From Actinobacillus indolicus (GTDB lineage: Bacteria; Pseudomonadota; Gammaproteobacteria; Enterobacterales; Pasteurellaceae), in NCBI RefSeq assembly GCF_901764975.1, contig NZ_CABFKH010000001.1, positions 1 through 64,000 on the forward strand: a stretch of DNA of 64,000 nucleotides, given 5' to 3'. The number at the start of each line of letters is the position of its first letter. The stretch's first letter is position 1. The translations under genes and the position numbers were made by a program. The notes beneath the pieces are model-generated. The model was not told the origin of the DNA, did not search any database, and saw only the letters and a list, made by a program, of their open reading frames with translations. Positions 60,438 to 64,000 of the stretch are shown here, piece after piece.

Positions 60438-61502
60438 ATGAAAATCAAAACGTTACTAATGTGGGCAACTTCGGCATTGTTAGTTCTCTTGGTTTCTGCT
60501 TGTAATAAAGAGCCACAGCAGATCGCATTAGAAGGCAAAACAATGGGAACAACTTATCATATTAAATATATTGATGATGGGAGTATAGAAAATCTGGCTA
60601 AGCCAGATGAAATTCAACGCCAGTTAGACTCTCTTTTAAAGATGGTTAATAATGAGATGTCCACGTATCAAAAAAACTCACAGATTTCAGAGTTTAATAG
60701 TTCTCGTCAGGTAGATACTCCTTTTCCGGTATCAAGAGATTTTGCTCTTGTTGTAGAAGAGGCTATTCGTTTAAATAAAGTGACAGAAGGTGCTTTAGAT
60801 ATAACGGTGGGACCACTTGTTAATCTTTGGGGATTTGGACCAGATAAGCGTTTAAATAAAGAGCCAACAGTAGAACAAATCAATGAAAAGGCCAAATCGG
60901 TAGGAATTGAGAAAGTATCAGTTTCGTTTGAAAATAACGATAAAAATGGCAAAGGTATTTTGGTAAAAAAAGAAGCTGGTCTCTATTTAGATCTCTCTTC
61001 GATTGCAAAAGGTTTTGGTGTTGATAAATTAGCAGAATATCTTGATCAATTAGGCTTACAAAACTATTTAGTTGAGATTGGTGGAGAGTTAAAAGGCAAA
61101 GGTAAAAATCTAAAAGGACAACCTTGGCGCATTGCGATTGAAAAGCCTGAATTTGCTCAAGGTACTGCGAGTCAGATTACCGTTCCTCTAAATAATTTGG
61201 GTATGGCTACATCGGGCAATTACCGTAATTATTTTGAAGATGAGCAAGGCAATCGTCTTTCACATATTATCGATCCAAAAACATTAAGACCAATTAGCCA
61301 TAATCTTGCGTCGATTACTGTTTTTGCACCAACGACAATGACTGCTGATGGGCTTTCAACAGGATTATTTGTTCTTGGGGCTGATAAAGCATTGGAAATT
61401 GCCGAGCGTGAAAATTTAGCGATTTTCTTGATTATTAAAAAAGGACAAGGATATGAGACTAAAATGTCGAGTGCTTTTGAAAAACTCATTAATCAGAAAT
61501 AA
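60438..61502 (+). CDS. apbE: FAD:protein FMN transferase ApbE
   Basis: A 354-residue lipoprotein (signal then lipobox LVSAC, Cys about 22) in the periplasm that attaches FMN through a phosphoester to Thr in SGAT motifs. Its targets NqrB and NqrC are encoded just upstream. Motifs: GKTMGTTYHIKY at the start, EGALDITVGPLVNLWGFG, DLSSIAKGFGVDKL, and HIIDPKT with the late TADGLSTGLFVLG. GGGAGGACGT precedes the ATG at 60438. Confidence 0.95.
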   Translation: MKIKTLLMWATSALLVLLVSACNKEPQQIALEGKTMGTTYHIKYIDDGSIENLAKPDEIQRQLDSLLKMVNNEMSTYQKNSQISEFNSSRQVDTPFPVSRDFALVVEEAIRLNKVTEGALDITVGPLVNLWGFGPDKRLNKEPTVEQINEKAKSVGIEKVSVSFENNDKNGKGILVKKEAGLYLDLSSIAKGFGVDKLAEYLDQLGLQNYLVEIGGELKGKGKNLKGQPWRIAIEKPEFAQGTASQITVPLNNLGMATSGNYRNYFEDEQGNRLSHIIDPKTLRPISHNLASITVFAPTTMTADGLSTGLFVLGADKALEIAERENLAIFLIIKKGQGYETKMSSAFEKLINQK

Positions 61503-61514
61503 CAGGAATATAAA

Positions 61515-61769
61515 ATGGAAACAATTTTACTGACATTTGGCTTTTTCGTTGCCATTGTATTTATGATGTCAATCGGCTTTATTATCAAAGGTAAAACAAT
61601 TAAAGGTAGCTGTGGCGGTATTTCTGCATTAGGAATGAAAAAAGTTTGTGACTGTGATGAGCCTTGCGATAATTTAAAAGCAAAATTAGAAGCTGGTGAT
61701 GAAGCAGCTAAAGTTGAATATGAAGAAAAATTTGCCAAGAAAGAGGCTCAGTTTTACGAAGTGAAGTAA
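61515..61769 (+). CDS. nqrM: Na+-NQR maturation protein NqrM
   Basis: 84 residues: one membrane helix (about 5-25) then a Cys cluster (Cys33, Cys45, Cys47, Cys51 in GSCGGISALGMKKVCDCDEPC). This is the DUF539/NqrM family, required to insert iron into the NqrD/NqrE site. 12 bases after apbE and directly before mnmA, as in Haemophilus. Confidence 0.93.
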   Translation: METILLTFGFFVAIVFMMSIGFIIKGKTIKGSCGGISALGMKKVCDCDEPCDNLKAKLEAGDEAAKVEYEEKFAKKEAQFYEVK

Positions 61770-62930
61770 ATGATGATTTCAAAAACTTACCAACAACATT
61801 TTCCTGCACTTACCGATGAACAATTAGCGGAAAATGCAAAGAAAAAAGTGATCTGCGGAATGTCGGGGGGCGTGGATTCTTCGGTTTCAGCCTTTATTCT
61901 TCAACAACAAGGCTACCAAGTAGAAGGCTTGTTTATGAAGAACTGGGAAGAAGACGATGACACGGATTACTGCACAGCAGCGGCAGATTTAGCCGATGCA
62001 CAAGCGGTTTGTGATAAACTGGGTATCAAGCTACATAAAATTAATTTTGCCGCAGAGTACTGGGATAACGTGTTTGAACATTTCCTTGCCGAATATAAAG
62101 CGGGACGCACACCAAACCCTGATATTTTGTGTAACAAAGAGATTAAATTCAAAGCCTTTTTAGAATATGCAGCCGAAGATCTTGGGGCGGATTTTATTGC
62201 CACAGGGCATTATGTCCGTCGCCCACCGCTTGATCAACAGCCAAAATTATTTCGTGGACTTGATAGCAACAAAGATCAAAGTTATTTCCTCTACACCCTG
62301 AGCGAGCAACAAGTCGCACAAAGTCTTTTCCCTGTTGGTGATATTGAAAAACCGATTGTCCGAGCTATTGCAGAAGACTTAGGTTTAGCGACAGCAAAGA
62401 AAAAAGATTCGACAGGGATCTGTTTTATCGGTGAACGTAAATTCAAAGATTTTCTTGCTCGTTATTTACCTGCACAAGCTGGGGATATTAAAACCGTCGA
62501 TGGGCAAGTGATTGGTCGTCACGATGGTTTAATGTACCACACTTTAGGACAACGCAAAGGCTTAGGTATCGGTGGTGTCAAAGGAGCAAGTGAAAATGCG
62601 TGGTATGTAGTGGAAAAAGATCTGGTGAACAACGTGCTAATTGTCGCTCAAGGTCAGGATAACTCCGCCTTGCTTTCAAGCGGTCTGATAGCCAGCCAAC
62701 TTCACTGGGTAGATCGCCAACCGATCCGTGAAAAACGACGTTGCACTGTAAAAACACGCTATCGTCAGGCGGATATCGATTGTGTTATTGAGCCGATTGA
62801 TGACGAAACCATTCGAGTAATTTTTGATGAACCGCAAATCGCTGTCACCCCAGGGCAGTCCGCCGTATTTTATCAAGGCGAAGTCTGTTTAGGCGGTGGA
62901 ATTATTGAAGAACAGCTCAAAGTGGCATAG
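61770..62930 (+). CDS. mnmA: tRNA-specific 2-thiouridylase MnmA
   Basis: 386 residues; adds sulfur at C2 of wobble uridine 34 in tRNA-Lys, Glu and Gln. PP-loop GMSGGVDSS at 30-38, KNWEEDDD, catalytic Cys in NPDILCNKE (about 111) and the persulfide Cys in [10 protein letters not shown] (about 210). It begins immediately after the nqrM stop. Sulfur arrives through the Tus relay, whose TusA is encoded at 31.2 kb. Confidence 0.96.
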   Translation: MMISKTYQQHFPALTDEQLAENAKKKVICGMSGGVDSSVSAFILQQQGYQVEGLFMKNWEEDDDTDYCTAAADLADAQAVCDKLGIKLHKINFAAEYWDNVFEHFLAEYKAGRTPNPDILCNKEIKFKAFLEYAAEDLGADFIATGHYVRRPPLDQQPKLFRGLDSNKDQSYFLYTLSEQQVAQSLFPVGDIEKPIVRAIAEDLGLATAKKKDSTGICFIGERKFKDFLARYLPAQAGDIKTVDGQVIGRHDGLMYHTLGQRKGLGIGGVKGASENAWYVVEKDLVNNVLIVAQGQDNSALLSSGLIASQLHWVDRQPIREKRRCTVKTRYRQADIDCVIEPIDDETIRVIFDEPQIAVTPGQSAVFYQGEVCLGGGIIEEQLKVA

Positions 62931-62956
62931 TTCTTTCATAAGATTAACATTTAATT

Positions 62957-62983
62957 GTAGGGGCTCACTGAAGTGTGCCCCTA
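62957..62983. repeat. Single GTAG hairpin after mnmA
   Basis: GTAG leads into GGGGCTCAC-TGAA-GTGTGCCCC (one mismatch) and closes with TA. Half of the doublet structure found at 4729, 19370 and 59882, lacking the inverted partner. It may act as the mnmA terminator. Confidence 0.5.
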
Positions 62984-63079
62984 TTTTATTCAGATTAGAC
63001 TGATATCTTTTTCAGATATTTCTCCATTTCCCTGTTAAAATATCCCTGTAAATTTGATGTTGTTTTTACAGGATACCCA

Positions 63080-64000
63080 ATGACAGAACTCAACCACCAA
63101 ATCAGCCAAATTATTGCCGCAGAGCTAGCGGTGCGATCTGAACAAATTTTTGCAGCGATGACTTTACTTGATGAAGGAAATACCATTCCGTTTATAGCTC
63201 GTTATCGTAAAGAAGTCACAGGCGGATTGGACGATACTCAACTTCGCCATTTTGAAACTCGTTTACTCTATTTGCGTGAGCTAAACGACCGCCGTCAAAC
63301 CATTTTGAAATCCATTGAAGAGCAAGGCAAGCTCACCGATGAACTGCGTGAGAAAATTGAACAAACGCAGAGTAAAACGGAACTTGAAGATCTCTATTTG
63401 CCGTATAAACCAAAACGCCGTACCCGTGGACAAATTGCGATTGAAGCAGGGCTTGAACCGTTGGCGGACAGCCTTTGGAACGATCCTAGCCAAGTGCCAG
63501 AAACAGTCGCTGAAGCCTATGTGGACGCAGAAAAAGGTGTGGCAGATGTGAAATCTGCACTTGATGGGGCAAGATATATTTTGATGGAACGTTTTTCCGA
63601 AGATGCGGATCTGCTTGCAAAATTACGTCAATATCTGACCGCTAATGCCACCCTTGAAGCAAAAGTGATTGAAGGTAAGGAAGAAGAAGGCGAGAAATTC
63701 CGTGACTATTTTGCTCACAGTGAGCTGTTGAAAAATGTGCCGTCACATCGTGCATTAGCAATGTTCCGTGGGCGTAATGAAGGTATTTTGTCGCTCAATT
63801 TGAATGCTGATCCTGATGCGGAAGAAGGTAGCCGTTCAAGTTATTGTGAAGAGATTATTCGTGAGCATTTAGGCGTACAACTTCGCCAGCAACCAGCAGA
63901 CAGTTGGCGTTCGCAGGTGATTGCGTGGACGTGGAAAATCAAAGCGTTGTTACACCTTGAAACGGAATTAATGGGGGCGTTGCGAGAAAAAGCGGAAGAA
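63080..64000 (+). CDS. tex: Transcription accessory protein Tex (5' part, cut by window edge)
   Basis: The first 307 residues of a YqgF/S1-containing nucleic-acid-binding protein of about 770 residues. [22 protein letters not shown] and [27 protein letters not shown] are diagnostic of the helical N-terminal region. The YqgF domain and S1 domain lie beyond the window. The ATG is preceded by CAGGATACCCA. Expected to be intact. Confidence 0.95.
   Translation, partial: MTELNHQISQIIAAELAVRSEQIFAAMTLLDEGNTIPFIARYRKEVTGGLDDTQLRHFETRLLYLRELNDRRQTILKSIEEQGKLTDELREKIEQTQSKTELEDLYLPYKPKRRTRGQIAIEAGLEPLADSLWNDPSQVPETVAEAYVDAEKGVADVKSALDGARYILMERFSEDADLLAKLRQYLTANATLEAKVIEGKEEEGEKFRDYFAHSELLKNVPSHRALAMFRGRNEGILSLNLNADPDAEEGSRSSYCEEIIREHLGVQLRQQPADSWRSQVIAWTWKIKALLHLETELMGALREKAEE

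Overview
The window is a piece of a Pasteurellaceae chromosome. Gene content and order follow Haemophilus/Actinobacillus (rlmN-pilW, clpPX, srmB, rimI-holD/rsmC, prfA-prmC-sirB1-kdsA, nqrABCDEF-apbE-nqrM-mnmA). The DNA-uptake word ACAAGCGGT and its complement recur throughout, which is the Apl-type signal (Actinobacillus pleuropneumoniae, Mannheimia, Bibersteinia, H. ducreyi clade) rather than the Hin-type AAGTGCGGT. No species is assigned. Almost everything is core chromosome; there is no prophage, CRISPR array or large island.

Layout. 1-2.7 kb: tRNA-Ala, an exported histidine-phosphatase-like protein lacking key catalytic residues, and gltX. 2.8-3.3 kb: four identical tRNA-Val(UAC) genes behind one strong promoter. 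3.5-9.2 kb: rlmN, pilW, a sufE/csdE gene, clpP-clpX, lpxK-ycaR, infA. 9.3-16.6 kb: ytjB/serB, yajQ, map, srmB, rimI-holD/rsmC, purC. 16.6-25.6 kb: the histidine operon hisL-G-D-C-B-H-A-F-I with a five-His leader peptide and attenuator. Its gaps hold two IS200-like (RAYT-type) transposase genes, each bracketed by paired hairpins, plus free hairpin doublets of the same kind. 25.7-41.2 kb: housekeeping genes (kdsC, yggS, pepN, engB, rraB, tusA, pepQ, argH, yeaD, hemE-yjaG-hup, prfA-prmC-sirB1-kdsA). 41.3-46.8 kb: murP, a 2-hydroxyacid dehydrogenase, sodC, lolC, a YczE-type membrane protein, msrA. 46.9-52.8 kb: a minus-strand heme operon (hmuT-U-V, hutX, hutZ, TonB-dependent receptor) behind a Fur-box-like site. 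52.9-61.8 kb: nfuA and the Na+-pumping NADH:quinone reductase nqrA-F, then apbE and nqrM, which mature it. An orphan nucleotidyltransferase gene and a hairpin doublet interrupt the nqrF-apbE junction. 61.8-64 kb: mnmA and the first 307 codons of tex.

The most interesting theme is a REP/REPIN-RAYT system. Two diverged Tyr-HUH transposases of equal length sit inside one biosynthetic operon. Each is flanked by inverted hairpin doublets with its own spacer word (TTAATCTAG for one, TTACGCATAG for the other). A transposase-free doublet matching the second family lies before hisD. A third, GTAG-bounded doublet family sits after rlmN, between hisD and hisC, and after nqrF. Stems change by compensating substitutions while spacers and loops are kept. 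A second theme is the use of inverted pairs of uptake sequences as intergenic hairpins, probably terminators.
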